Under the pieces are notes generated by a model. It had not been told where the DNA came from. It did no database searches and worked only from the letters and a program-made list of their open reading frames with translations. The translations under genes were made by a program, and so were the position numbers. From Cryomorphaceae bacterium (GTDB taxonomy: Bacteria; Bacteroidota; Bacteroidia; Flavobacteriales; Crocinitomicaceae), in contig NYTQ01000005.1 in the NCBI GenBank assembly GCA_002683585.1, positions 1 to 6,846 on the forward strand: 6,846 nt of DNA, given 5' to 3'. This document shows, piece after piece, positions 1 to 6,846 of the stretch. Position 1 is the stretch's first letter. Every line of letters starts with the position of its first letter.

Positions 1-552
<552 letters not shown>

Positions 553-558
<6 letters not shown>

Positions 559-595
559 TTCCCCTCCATATCAGTCTGGAGACCAGAAAGTGAGT
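553..595 (-). promoter_or_regulatory. Possible leader hairpin upstream of leuA
   Basis: Read on the minus strand, positions 595-585 can pair with 563-553. This gives an 11-position stem of eight Watson-Crick pairs, two G-U pairs and one mismatch. The stem buries part of GGAGGGG (567-561) and the upstream ATG at 558. Inside the element is a perfect short hairpin, TCTGG/CCAGA with a 3-nt loop (575-587), which shares bases with the long stem and so would compete with it. Whether this stretch is transcribed is unknown, because no leuA promoter could be fixed. Treat it as a structural hint only. Confidence 0.3.
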
Positions 596-715
596 AAAGC
601 ATCCAACACAATACCGATGTAAGTAAGTGTAAATGAGATGCGCAGACATTAATCATCAAAATGGGCACCAAAACACAATAAATAAATACAGACTCACCAA
701 TAAAATACTTATAAT

Positions 716-730
716 TAGTTTTTTATGCTA
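716..730. promoter_or_regulatory. Candidate Lrp-type operator
   Basis: The 15 bases TAGTTTTTTATGCTA match the published E. coli Lrp consensus YAGHAWATTWTDCTR at 13 of 15 positions; positions 5 and 7 are T instead of A. One base further out on each side gives the dyad TTAG-N9-CTAA (715-731). It ends 46 bp before the Lrp-family start codon, a sensible place for autoregulation. AT-rich DNA yields such matches by chance fairly easily, and this paralog may not share the E. coli specificity. Confidence 0.4.
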
Positions 731-776
731 ACTTTGTACACATAACCGTATTTAATATTTTATTAGTTGCTTTTTT

Positions 777-1253
777 ATGATCAAACTAGATCGATTGGAT
801 CGAAAAATTTTGTCTTGCTTGCAAGCAAACGGAAAAATCAGCAATTTAGAATTAGCTGAAAAAGTTGGCTTATCGCCATCGCCATGTGCTCGACGCGTCA
901 AACAGCTCGAAGAGAGCGGTTTATTATTAAAGACCGTCACCTTGTTAAATCGAGATATGCTGGGTTTAAAGCTCAATGCATTGATACAAGTTAGCATGGA
1001 TAGACATACGCCAGACCGCTTTGAAACATTTGAAGAAACACTGGAAGCCTGCCCTGAAGTATTGTCATGCACGCTGATAACAGGCCAATCAGCTGATTAT
1101 ATGGTCGATGTTTTAGTCACCGATATGGAAGCCTATCAAGCTTTCCTATTAGGAAAACTAACGCGTATTCCGGGCGTCAGCGGTGTTCACTCAAGTTTTG
1201 TACTACGTAAAATCATTAATCGTACTGAGGTGCCGTTAGATCATTTGGTTTAG
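777..1253 (+). CDS. AsnC/Lrp-family transcriptional regulator
   Basis: This is a 158-residue DNA-binding regulator of the feast/famine family, which usually responds to amino acids and acts as dimers to octamers. Residues 4-50 form the N-terminal helix-turn-helix domain, with the typical opening LDRLDRKIL, the line ISNLELAEKVGLSPSPCARRVKQLEE (21-46) and the recognition helix around SPSPCARRV. Residues about 66-145 form the RAM ligand-binding domain: strand LNALIQVSMD, then LITGQSADYMVDVLV (100-114) matching the family's ligand-loop region, then LTRIPGVSGVHSSFVLRKI. It is a normal full length. The ATG at 777 follows a T-rich stretch without a good Shine-Dalgarno; an in-frame TAA at 753-755 and the lack of an earlier ATG fix the start. 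It is divergent from leuA, so local control of leucine synthesis is plausible. It differs clearly from E. coli Lrp and looks like a paralog, so no symbol is given. Confidence 0.93.
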   Translation: MIKLDRLDRKILSCLQANGKISNLELAEKVGLSPSPCARRVKQLEESGLLLKTVTLLNRDMLGLKLNALIQVSMDRHTPDRFETFEETLEACPEVLSCTLITGQSADYMVDVLVTDMEAYQAFLLGKLTRIPGVSGVHSSFVLRKIINRTEVPLDHLV

Positions 1254-1339
1254 TACTTCCCGCCTATTATTTAGACGTGATGAAGGCTAAACTAAACATT
1301 TTTAAATACTCGAACTAAATGAAGCAAAAGAGATAAAAC

Positions 1340-2002
1340 ATGACAAACAAAGTGGTGGTCATTTACTCCGGTGGCATGGATTCATTTACCTTGATGAACC
1401 AAGCCATAGCTCAAGGTAAGCGCGTATATGCCCTTTCATTTAATTACGGACAAAAACATTCCAAAGAACTGCATTATGCCCAAAAGGTATGTGACGACTT
1501 AGGGCTACCGCATAAAATTGTCGACATTACCCCTATTCACCAGCTCTTAATGGGGTCTTCGTTAACCGATGATATTGAAATTCCTGAAGGCCATTACGAA
1601 GAAGAAAGCATGAAATCAACGGTAGTTCCCAACCGCAATATGATTATGCTTTCTTTAGCCATTGCGTATGCCGTTTCTATTAAAGCTGAGGCAGTTTATT
1701 ATGGTGCACACGGCGGTGACCATGCGATTTACCCCGACTGCCGCCCTGAGTTTATTGAGAAAATGGATGCCGTCTCCAAAGTCGCTAACTATGAACCTGT
1801 GGAAATCATTGCACCGTTTCAAAACATAAATAAAACAGAAATATTGAGTAAAGGGCTCGCTATGGGTTTAGATTATTCTAAAACTTGGACTTGTTATAAC
1901 GGTCGCGAGCGGGCATGCGGAAAATGTGGTGCTTGCCAAGAGCGCTTAGAAGCCTTTCGAGATAATGGACAAATAGATCCGCTAAAATATGAAAGCGCAT
2001 AA
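1340..2002 (+). CDS. queC: 7-cyano-7-deazaguanine synthase
   Basis: QueC converts 7-carboxy-7-deazaguanine to preQ0 using ATP and ammonia, in the queuosine tRNA-modification pathway in the cytoplasm. The 220-residue protein is full length for the family. The PP-loop ATP-binding motif SGGMDS lies at 10-15, followed by LSFNYGQKH (32-40), where QueC proteins carry the conserved YGQ. VPNRN (96-100) and [19 protein letters not shown] (120-138) are family signatures. The zinc site is the four-cysteine cluster C185, C193, C196 and C199 in the segment [17 protein letters not shown]. The ATG at 1340 is preceded by AAGAG at a suitable distance. The gene follows the Lrp-family gene after 86 bp, in which I see neither a strong terminator nor a convincing promoter. 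It probably begins an operon with apaH, 28 bp downstream. No other queuosine gene (queD, queE or queF) is present here. Confidence 0.96.
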   Translation: MTNKVVVIYSGGMDSFTLMNQAIAQGKRVYALSFNYGQKHSKELHYAQKVCDDLGLPHKIVDITPIHQLLMGSSLTDDIEIPEGHYEEESMKSTVVPNRNMIMLSLAIAYAVSIKAEAVYYGAHGGDHAIYPDCRPEFIEKMDAVSKVANYEPVEIIAPFQNINKTEILSKGLAMGLDYSKTWTCYNGRERACGKCGACQERLEAFRDNGQIDPLKYESA

Positions 2003-2030
2003 GTATTCATTCCTCAGTTGAGAAGTCTAA

Positions 2031-2855
2031 ATGGCAAGATACGCAATAGGTGATGTTCAAGGCTGTTTCGATTCCCTCATCGCCTTGCTCGACAAGATTA
2101 AATTTGACCTTGATAAAGATGAATTATGGTTCGCTGGCGATTTAGTGAACCGAGGCCCGAAATCTCTAGAGTCATTGCGCTTTATTAAACATCTAGGTGA
2201 ATCAAAAGGTAAGTCCGCAAAAGTCATTTTAGGTAACCATGACCTTCATCTTTTAGCCTGCTATTACACCAACAGCAAGGCGAAGAGAAAAGATACATTT
2301 TCTGATATTCTCAATGCACCAGATCGTGATGAGCTTTTAAACTGGTTATCTCAACAACCACTAATGCAATGGGATCAACAATCTAATATTGTCATGACTC
2401 ATGCAGGTATCCCGCATATTTGGTCTGTTCAACAAGCATTTCAATTAAGCAAAGAAGTATCAATTGCACTACAAGATCACTCTCGACGCAATTTTTTTGA
2501 GCATATGTACGGTAATAACCCAGCTATTTGGTCAGAAACGCTAACGGATATAACGAGACTACGCGTGATAACCAATTATTTTACGCGCATGCGTTTTATA
2601 AAAAAAAATGGTGAATTGGATTTTGCGGCGAAAGAAGATTTAGGCTCAGCGCCTGATGGTTTTTCTCCTTGGTTTAGCTTTCCACCACAAGATAACACTC
2701 GCTTTATCTTCGGCCACTGGGCGGCCTTGACTGGGAATACCGGCTATGGTGAACAATTTCAAGCGATCGATACTGGATGTGTATGGGGCGGTGAATTAAC
2801 AGCACTTAACCTTGATACTTTAGAAAGGTCTCACATTCAAAGTAAAGAGACTTAA
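2031..2855 (+). CDS. apaH: Symmetrical bis(5'-nucleosyl)-tetraphosphatase
   Basis: ApaH hydrolyses Ap4A to two ADP molecules. It limits stress-linked dinucleoside polyphosphates and, in E. coli, removes Np4 caps from RNA. The 274 residues are close to the E. coli length. The calcineurin-type metallophosphatase motifs appear in order: GDVQGC (7-12, with D8), GDLVNRG (36-42), GNHD (68-71) and THAG (123-126). ApaH-specific signatures are LLNWLSQQPL (102-111), ITNYFTRMRF (180-189), FGHWAAL (227-233) and DTGCVWGG (247-254). The ATG at 2031 has a modest purine-rich GAGAAG upstream. The gene lies 28 bp after queC and is probably co-transcribed with it. It is not next to rsmA-apaG, the common arrangement in enterobacteria. 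Confidence 0.95.
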   Translation: MARYAIGDVQGCFDSLIALLDKIKFDLDKDELWFAGDLVNRGPKSLESLRFIKHLGESKGKSAKVILGNHDLHLLACYYTNSKAKRKDTFSDILNAPDRDELLNWLSQQPLMQWDQQSNIVMTHAGIPHIWSVQQAFQLSKEVSIALQDHSRRNFFEHMYGNNPAIWSETLTDITRLRVITNYFTRMRFIKKNGELDFAAKEDLGSAPDGFSPWFSFPPQDNTRFIFGHWAALTGNTGYGEQFQAIDTGCVWGGELTALNLDTLERSHIQSKET

Positions 2856-2922
2856 TACGATAAAAAAATTTAAGAAAACAATAAAAGCTATCAAGTTCTA
2901 TGAGTCTTTCAAGCTAATTAAT

Positions 2923-3702
2923 ATGCTATCTGGGACGCGCTTTACCATGACTATTCCTGGAAACGAAATATATCGCTGTTACGACGACCTAGGCCCAATT
3001 CGTGTTTTTGAAGAAGGCTCAAGGCGCTACCTTGCCTTTAGTGAAGACTCACAACAAAGCGCCGTTGATTTAACGAGGCCTTGCGACCTTGTTTTTGAAT
3101 ACACCCAAGCCATGATGCTAAGTCTCATCTACTTTCCTTCTCCAAAAAGAATTACCTTACTTGGCTTGGGTGGTGGAAGCCTTGTCCATGCCTTGCATAA
3201 CTATGACCCGACAATCTTAATCGATGCGGCAGAGTTAAGACCTCAGGTCATTAACGTTGCACAAAACTGGTTTGGGCTACCAACAGACGATGACAGACTT
3301 AATATCAGTGCAATTGACGCTCAAGAGTACATGTCTGAATTTAACGGGGAAACAGATTTAATTTTTGCCGATATTTATAACGATAACGGCATGTTAGAGA
3401 TGCAACTAAGCTCTGCATTTATTAACGATTGCGTTAACTCATTGAGCCAAAACGGTATCTTAGTTTTAAATTTATGGGACTTGGGTAAAGGCTCTCACCC
3501 TAGAGCAAGAGAGGTGCTATGTTCGCAATTTGATAAACGCTGCCTTGCGTGTTCAATTAATGGCGATAATTTGATTGTATTGGCCTTTAAAAGCGGACTT
3601 CCGCAAATTAATGACAGACACCTTCAACCACTTATTAAAAAGCTTAATAAACGACTTCCTTTTTCTATATCTAAATTTGTTCAGCAATTAAAACCTTTAT
3701 AA
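2923..3702 (+). CDS. Spermidine-synthase-like Rossmann-fold protein (methyltransferase superfamily)
   Basis: This 259-residue protein resembles the SpeE/spermidine-synthase-like group. Residues 77-95 hold the nucleotide-binding loop ITLLGLGGGSLVHAL. AELRPQVINVA (103-113) puts E104 where the family has its acidic ribose-binding residue. D132 follows the next strand, and TDLIFADIYND (144-154) replaces the DSSDP/DSTDP-type catalytic motif of true aminopropyltransferases. The N-terminal DExxYHEM-like substrate motif is also missing; CDLVFEYTQAM (54-64) stands there. It is therefore probably not a genuine spermidine synthase, and its substrate is unknown. The start is uncertain. The ATG at 2923 has no clear Shine-Dalgarno, a second ATG occurs at 2947, and the frame is open back to 2824 without an ATG, GTG or TTG. 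It follows apaH by 67 bp, probably as the last gene of the queC-apaH run. The C-terminal tail (about 230-259) is basic. Confidence 0.75.
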   Translation: MLSGTRFTMTIPGNEIYRCYDDLGPIRVFEEGSRRYLAFSEDSQQSAVDLTRPCDLVFEYTQAMMLSLIYFPSPKRITLLGLGGGSLVHALHNYDPTILIDAAELRPQVINVAQNWFGLPTDDDRLNISAIDAQEYMSEFNGETDLIFADIYNDNGMLEMQLSSAFINDCVNSLSQNGILVLNLWDLGKGSHPRAREVLCSQFDKRCLACSINGDNLIVLAFKSGLPQINDRHLQPLIKKLNKRLPFSISKFVQQLKPL

Positions 3703-3776
3703 TAAGCCCACCCTTCATGTAAACATTTCGTGACGATAATTCGAGGCTAATCGTTTCCAAATTAATAGAACCTGCT
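3703..3776. other. Convergent intergenic spacer
   Basis: This 74-bp stretch lies between the stops of the plus-strand spermidine-synthase-like gene and the minus-strand acyl-CoA synthetase gene, where a bidirectional terminator would be expected. The best inverted repeat I see is CGAT...ATCG (about 3734-3753), with only four pairs and no following T-run. No convincing terminator is present. Confidence 0.5.
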
Positions 3777-5558
3777 TTAAAAAGACACGCTGCCCGCATT
3801 TATGTTGGCCAGAAGCGCTTGATCTAGCTTTTCAAACGTCTGCGTTTTCGGTAAGCAAACCCAAACATCATCCTTAAGTTGCTCAATGTCAAACGCTTGT
3901 TTTTTTAGGTCGGTTTTTTTGTATTTAAATGTGCCGGTTGTCTCCATTGCCTCTTTCGCAACTCTGACAAATATCGGCAAGGCATAAGACGGTAGCACTG
4001 AGCTGATGTACCCATAAAAGTCTTGTGGCTGAAAACGTTCCCCATCTTTTAACCATACAGCGGCCATACCTGCTCGGCCATTTGTGTCTGGGACTTCGAC
4101 CCCATACACAATCACATCACTTACTGACTCATATTGGCTGATACAGTTCTCCACTTCTGTCGTCGATACGTTTTCCCCCTTCCAACGGAAAGTATCACCT
4201 AAACGATCAACAAATTGCACGTGTTTAAAGCCTTGATCGCGCATTAAATCGCCGGAGTTAAACCAAGCATCACCGCTGGTAAATACATTGCGTAGAATTT
4301 TCTTTTCACTTGCTTCTTTATCTGTATAGCCATTAAAAACTGCATTTGGTCCAATTTCTATAGCAAGAAGGCCAGGCTCATGATTAGAGATTTTTTTACA
4401 ATAACCGTCAGCATCCTTAAGAATTTCGTCTTCAGCTACATCGTATTCAAGTAAAGCAACATCAGCACTTGTCATACCAATAGTCTTATTTTTATTAAAA
4501 AGATTCATAAATAGAGCATTTCCTTCACTTGCTCCATAAATTTCTATTATTCTATCTACATCAAACCTATCTTTGAAAGAGTCCCAAACATCAGGTCTTA
4601 AACCATTTCCAACCATACTTTTTATTGGATTATTCTTTTCAGCCTCAGATGGTTCCTGATTATCAAGGTATCTGCATAACTCACCAATATACACAAATGC
4701 AGTTGTATTATATTTATGAGCATCTGCCCAGAAAGAAGAGGCAGAAAACTTTCTTTTAATAAATGATGATGCACCTACATGAATAGCTCCGCATAAACCA
4801 AGCATTAAACCTGTGGAATGATATAAAGGTAAGCAGTTATACATACAGTCTTCATGATTTATTCTATAGCCTGCTTTGGTTATATTGACTGCAGCTGCTA
4901 TAAGTTTACGATTTGGCAAAACAGCAGCTTTTGGAACGCCGGTTGTACCAGAAGTAAATATATAACATGCAGTATCTTTAGACGTAACTAGATTAGTTTC
5001 CTTTAAGTTTTCATTATCATTGAAGTCTAAATTATTTTTTAAATCTGTTGCCCAATCTGGTTGCTCATAATCCTTATTGTCTGCAACCCATAAAAGATCG
5101 TCTTTATTTGAAATATTAATTTGATCTAATACATCCTCTAAAGGTTTAGCTCTTTCTGCTCCAACTATACATTTTGTAGAATCAGAAGAATTTATACAGT
5201 GTATCAAGGGATCGCCAGTCAAACTTGTATTGATAAGTACGCCGATAGCGCCTATTTTGTTTAATGCAAGAAGTGAAATCACATAATAAGGACGGTTCTC
5301 CATGAAAAGAACAACTCTTTCGCCATGTTGCACTCCGCTTTCTACAAGATATCTTGCAAAACTATTCGCTGCCTTATTGGCCTCGGAATAGGTCCATGTT
5401 TCATCCTCAAAAAAAACAAAAGGGCGGTCTCCAAATTTTTCAGTTGAATCTTGAAAGGTGTGAGCTAAAGAAGCATTACTATCTGGATCTGGCCATTTAT
5501 ATCTCAATACAGGGATCATGTACTTGAGCTCCCCTAACATCCTAAAAAATTCTTTCAT
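3777..5558 (-). CDS. FATP-type long-chain (or very-long-chain) acyl-CoA synthetase
   Basis: This 593-residue enzyme of the adenylate-forming superfamily activates long-chain fatty acids to acyl-CoA with ATP, and in the FATP group often couples this to uptake at the membrane. Motifs in order: P-loop FTSGTTGVPKAA (201-212), PLYHSTGLMLG (244-254), A5 motif IEIYGASEGN (338-347), SGD (435-437), hinge D451-R452, and GDTFRWKGENVSTTEVE (454-470), which is diagnostic of FATP/SLC27 relatives. TGTFKYKKTDL (541-551) carries the likely catalytic lysine, probably K545. The length is normal. The ATG at 5558 has a strong AAGGGGA about 5 nt upstream. The gene lies 38 bp after the TetR gene and is probably the last of its operon. 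Base composition is uneven: residues up to about 393 are encoded by AT-rich DNA, while the last 200 codons are GC-richer, like the left half of the window. Substrate chain length cannot be read from sequence; a bile-acid or other carboxylate is possible. Confidence 0.9.
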   Translation of the reverse strand: MKEFFRMLGELKYMIPVLRYKWPDPDSNASLAHTFQDSTEKFGDRPFVFFEDETWTYSEANKAANSFARYLVESGVQHGERVVLFMENRPYYVISLLALNKIGAIGVLINTSLTGDPLIHCINSSDSTKCIVGAERAKPLEDVLDQINISNKDDLLWVADNKDYEQPDWATDLKNNLDFNDNENLKETNLVTSKDTACYIFTSGTTGVPKAAVLPNRKLIAAAVNITKAGYRINHEDCMYNCLPLYHSTGLMLGLCGAIHVGASSFIKRKFSASSFWADAHKYNTTAFVYIGELCRYLDNQEPSEAEKNNPIKSMVGNGLRPDVWDSFKDRFDVDRIIEIYGASEGNALFMNLFNKNKTIGMTSADVALLEYDVAEDEILKDADGYCKKISNHEPGLLAIEIGPNAVFNGYTDKEASEKKILRNVFTSGDAWFNSGDLMRDQGFKHVQFVDRLGDTFRWKGENVSTTEVENCISQYESVSDVIVYGVEVPDTNGRAGMAAVWLKDGERFQPQDFYGYISSVLPSYALPIFVRVAKEAMETTGTFKYKKTDLKKQAFDIEQLKDDVWVCLPKTQTFEKLDQALLANINAGSVSF

Positions 5559-5575
5559 ACTGTCCCCTTATGTTT
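5559..5575 (-). promoter_or_regulatory. Strong ribosome binding site for the acyl-CoA synthetase
   Basis: On the minus strand, AAGGGGA precedes the synthetase ATG by about 5 nt. It sits in the 38-bp gap after the TetR stop and supports both the chosen start and separate, efficient translation of the synthetase within the operon. Confidence 0.7.
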
Positions 5576-5596
5576 ATTCAAAAAATTATAACGACA

Positions 5597-6181
5597 TTAT
5601 CTAAATAATGCTTTGGTTTGATTCTTTATTATATTTAAAGTTTTTTTGGCTGAGTTGTTTTGATGAACTCTAAGTCTATACCAATATTCAAAAGACATAA
5701 TTGCTTCAATCATTTCTTGTTTTTCTTCAGTCAAGTTATTTATTTCTGGCAGCCACTCATGAAGATTTTTTTTAAGCCTTTTGTTGGCACCCTGGTATTG
5801 ATTATCTAGAGACTTGTATTTCCATTTTGAAGATGTCGTAGCTAAAATAAAATTTTGCATTTCTGAATATCCCTCCCCTCTAGAACGAGCAAGTTTTACT
5901 ATTCTTTCTTCAAGATTTCCATTTGTAACAGCTTTTAAAAAATGTTTACTGCGCTTTTCAGCATTTGTTTTTGTAATAAACTTAAATAGAGTTTCCATAT
6001 CATTTGCATGACGGAATACTGTTCTTATACCTACTTGAGCTGTTTGGGCTACTTGCTGCGCTGTTGGACTTAATATACCTTCATCAATAAGATCACGCAT
6101 TGCCTTAATAATTAAATCTCGACTCTTTTTACTTCTTTCTAGCCTTCCATCTAATTTATTTTTCTCTTGAATATCATCCAT
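5597..6181 (-). CDS. TetR/AcrR-family transcriptional regulator
   Basis: This 194-residue protein has the usual TetR length. The N-terminal helix-turn-helix covers about residues 18-66: RSKKSRDLIIKAMRDLIDEG (16-35), then SPTAQQVAQTAQVGIRTVFRHANDMETLF (38-66), with the recognition helix around GIRTVFRHA. The rest (about 70-194) is the helical, variable ligand and dimer domain. The N-terminus is rich in charged residues. The start ATG (6181-6179) overlaps the end of the upstream desaturase frame by 8 nt (its TGA is 6176-6174), which points to translational coupling. The acyl-CoA synthetase follows 38 bp downstream. By analogy with other TetR proteins beside acyl-CoA synthetases, it may repress this operon in response to an acyl-CoA or fatty acid; this is inference. 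Its DNA is very AT-rich: two sampled lines are about 28% and 33% GC. Confidence 0.88.
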   Translation of the reverse strand: MDDIQEKNKLDGRLERSKKSRDLIIKAMRDLIDEGILSPTAQQVAQTAQVGIRTVFRHANDMETLFKFITKTNAEKRSKHFLKAVTNGNLEERIVKLARSRGEGYSEMQNFILATTSSKWKYKSLDNQYQGANKRLKKNLHEWLPEINNLTEEKQEMIEAIMSFEYWYRLRVHQNNSAKKTLNIIKNQTKALFR

Positions 6182-6846
6182 GTTGATATGCAGTGCTTTG
6201 ATTATTTGAGATCTTGCCTAAGAAGGGAAGAGCAATAAAATTAATGAGGGTGTATATCAAAAGATAAATTGCGGCATCATAAGTCTGTGAGTATTGAGAC
6301 CCAAATAGCCCAACTATTGTGAAAATAAAGAGTCTTGAAATCTCCATATACATTGCAGATCTTCCTTCTAACCATCTAGAGGTTGATACCATCGTAAACA
6401 CCAACATACCAACGTATATGACCCCTAAAATATAGTTTGAAGATCCATATTCAATAATAAATGGTCCGATGATCGCCAATACAATTAACTGAATAAATCC
6501 GTAAAAACTTATTAATTTGCTTACTTTTGGATCAAACTTTATATAGGTTTTTGGGTTATATTCTTTAGATGGAAATTTTTTAGCTACGTCATCAGGCTGC
6601 CAACCTGTTCGTGCAACTAAAACACGAAGTTTATCTTTAAATTTTTCTGTTCGAAAAAAATCTTTAACAATACCAAGATAAATATGAATATTTGCCCATA
6701 AAGGATTAAAAGATCGAATAGGCCCTCTTATGCCATATACACAAGGTTCATCTTATTGCTCTTCTTGGAAGGTTCCAAACATACGATCCCAAATAATAAA
6801 TACTCCGCCATAATTCTTGTCTATATAAATATCATTAGTTGCATGA
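6174..6846 (-). pseudogene. Sterol desaturase/fatty-acid hydroxylase superfamily protein, C-terminal part, broken by an in-frame stop (runs off right edge)
   Basis: Read from the right edge, the frame begins HATNDIYIDKNYGG (6845-6804), the last histidine-box region of the di-iron membrane hydroxylases. It continues through FIIWDRMFGTFQEEQ and meets TAA at 6755-6753. The same frame then resumes with DEPCVYGIRGPIRSFNPLWAN and runs 192 more residues to TGA at 6176-6174. The later part carries GWQPDDVA (about 60 residues after the stop) and a C-terminal membrane region of several hydrophobic helices, as in alkylglycerol-monooxygenase-like members of about 400 residues. No frameshift is needed; one substitution would restore the gene. 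The family hydroxylates or desaturates lipid chains or sterols in the membrane. A downstream TTG (6479) could reinitiate a membrane-only fragment of 101 residues, but that would lack the iron ligands. The gene overlaps the TetR start by 8 nt, so it belongs to the same operon. A sequencing error at the stop is possible. Confidence 0.8.

Noticed and set aside
679..690. Short AATA-type repeat in the leuA/lrp spacer
   Set aside because: It has only about three imperfect copies in AT-rich DNA, as expected by chance.
734..761. Sigma-70 promoter for the Lrp-family gene (TTGTAC with TATTTT)
   Set aside because: It matches only three and four of six positions respectively, and would leave a leader of about 10 nt; too weak to annotate.
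752..1072. Open frame of 106 codons on the minus strand opposite the Lrp-family gene
   Set aside because: It lies fully opposite a well-supported gene, its product resembles no family I know, and it is a codon-bias shadow.
1254..1339. A preQ1 riboswitch or terminator before queC
   Set aside because: I see no preQ1-type stem followed by an A-rich tail. The only inverted repeat, TTTAG...CTAAA (about 1269-1292), has five weak pairs and a long loop.
5814..6011. Open frame of 65 codons on the plus strand opposite the TetR gene
   Set aside because: It is internal to a well-supported gene in AT-rich DNA, with no recognisable domain.
6174..6479. A separate small membrane protein starting at TTG 6479
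   Set aside because: The same frame is open back to 6752 and carries desaturase-family sequence, so this is the tail of a broken larger gene rather than an independent gene.
6753..6755. Programmed stop-codon readthrough or recoding in the desaturase gene
   Set aside because: The codon is TAA, not the TGA used for selenocysteine, and I see no recoding signal; a simple nonsense mutation or error explains it.

Overview
The window looks like chromosomal DNA from a Gram-negative, probably marine, gammaproteobacterium. The reasons are a long-form (LeuA2-like) 2-isopropylmalate synthase, an AsnC/Lrp regulator, QueC, a gammaproteobacterial-style ApaH, and a bacterial FATP-type acyl-CoA synthetase, all in DNA of moderate to low GC. 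I cannot name the genus with confidence; an oceanospirilloid-type relative is a guess. No rRNA, tRNA, CRISPR array, transposase or phage gene is visible.

Layout. Positions 1-521 (minus) hold the first 173 codons of leuA, which runs off the left edge. The intergenic region 522-776 separates leuA from a divergent Lrp-family regulator (777-1253, plus). It holds a possible leuA leader structure with a short upstream ORF, and a 15-bp sequence (716-730) close to the E. coli Lrp consensus. Next comes a plus-strand run of queC (1340-2002, queuosine precursor synthesis), apaH (2031-2855, Ap4A hydrolysis) and a spermidine-synthase-like Rossmann protein (2923-3702). This run meets the right-hand block convergently at 3703-3776.

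The right-hand block is a minus-strand operon, read right to left. It starts with the C-terminal part of a sterol-desaturase/fatty-acid-hydroxylase-superfamily membrane protein, interrupted by one in-frame TAA (6753-6755). A TetR regulator follows (5597-6181), overlapping the desaturase stop by 8 nt. A 593-residue FATP-type long-chain acyl-CoA synthetase comes last (3777-5558). These suggest a lipid or fatty-acid modification cassette with its own regulator.

Base composition changes along the window. Sampled lines of the last 200 codons of the acyl-CoA synthetase gene are about 37-52% GC. Most lines from about 4381 rightward are about 23-40% GC. The shift falls inside the synthetase gene, which hints at a transferred or mosaic lipid locus.

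I found no convincing new system. The most checkable oddities are the nonsense-interrupted desaturase, the composition step inside the synthetase, the candidate Lrp box, and the spermidine-synthase-like protein lacking the usual catalytic motif.
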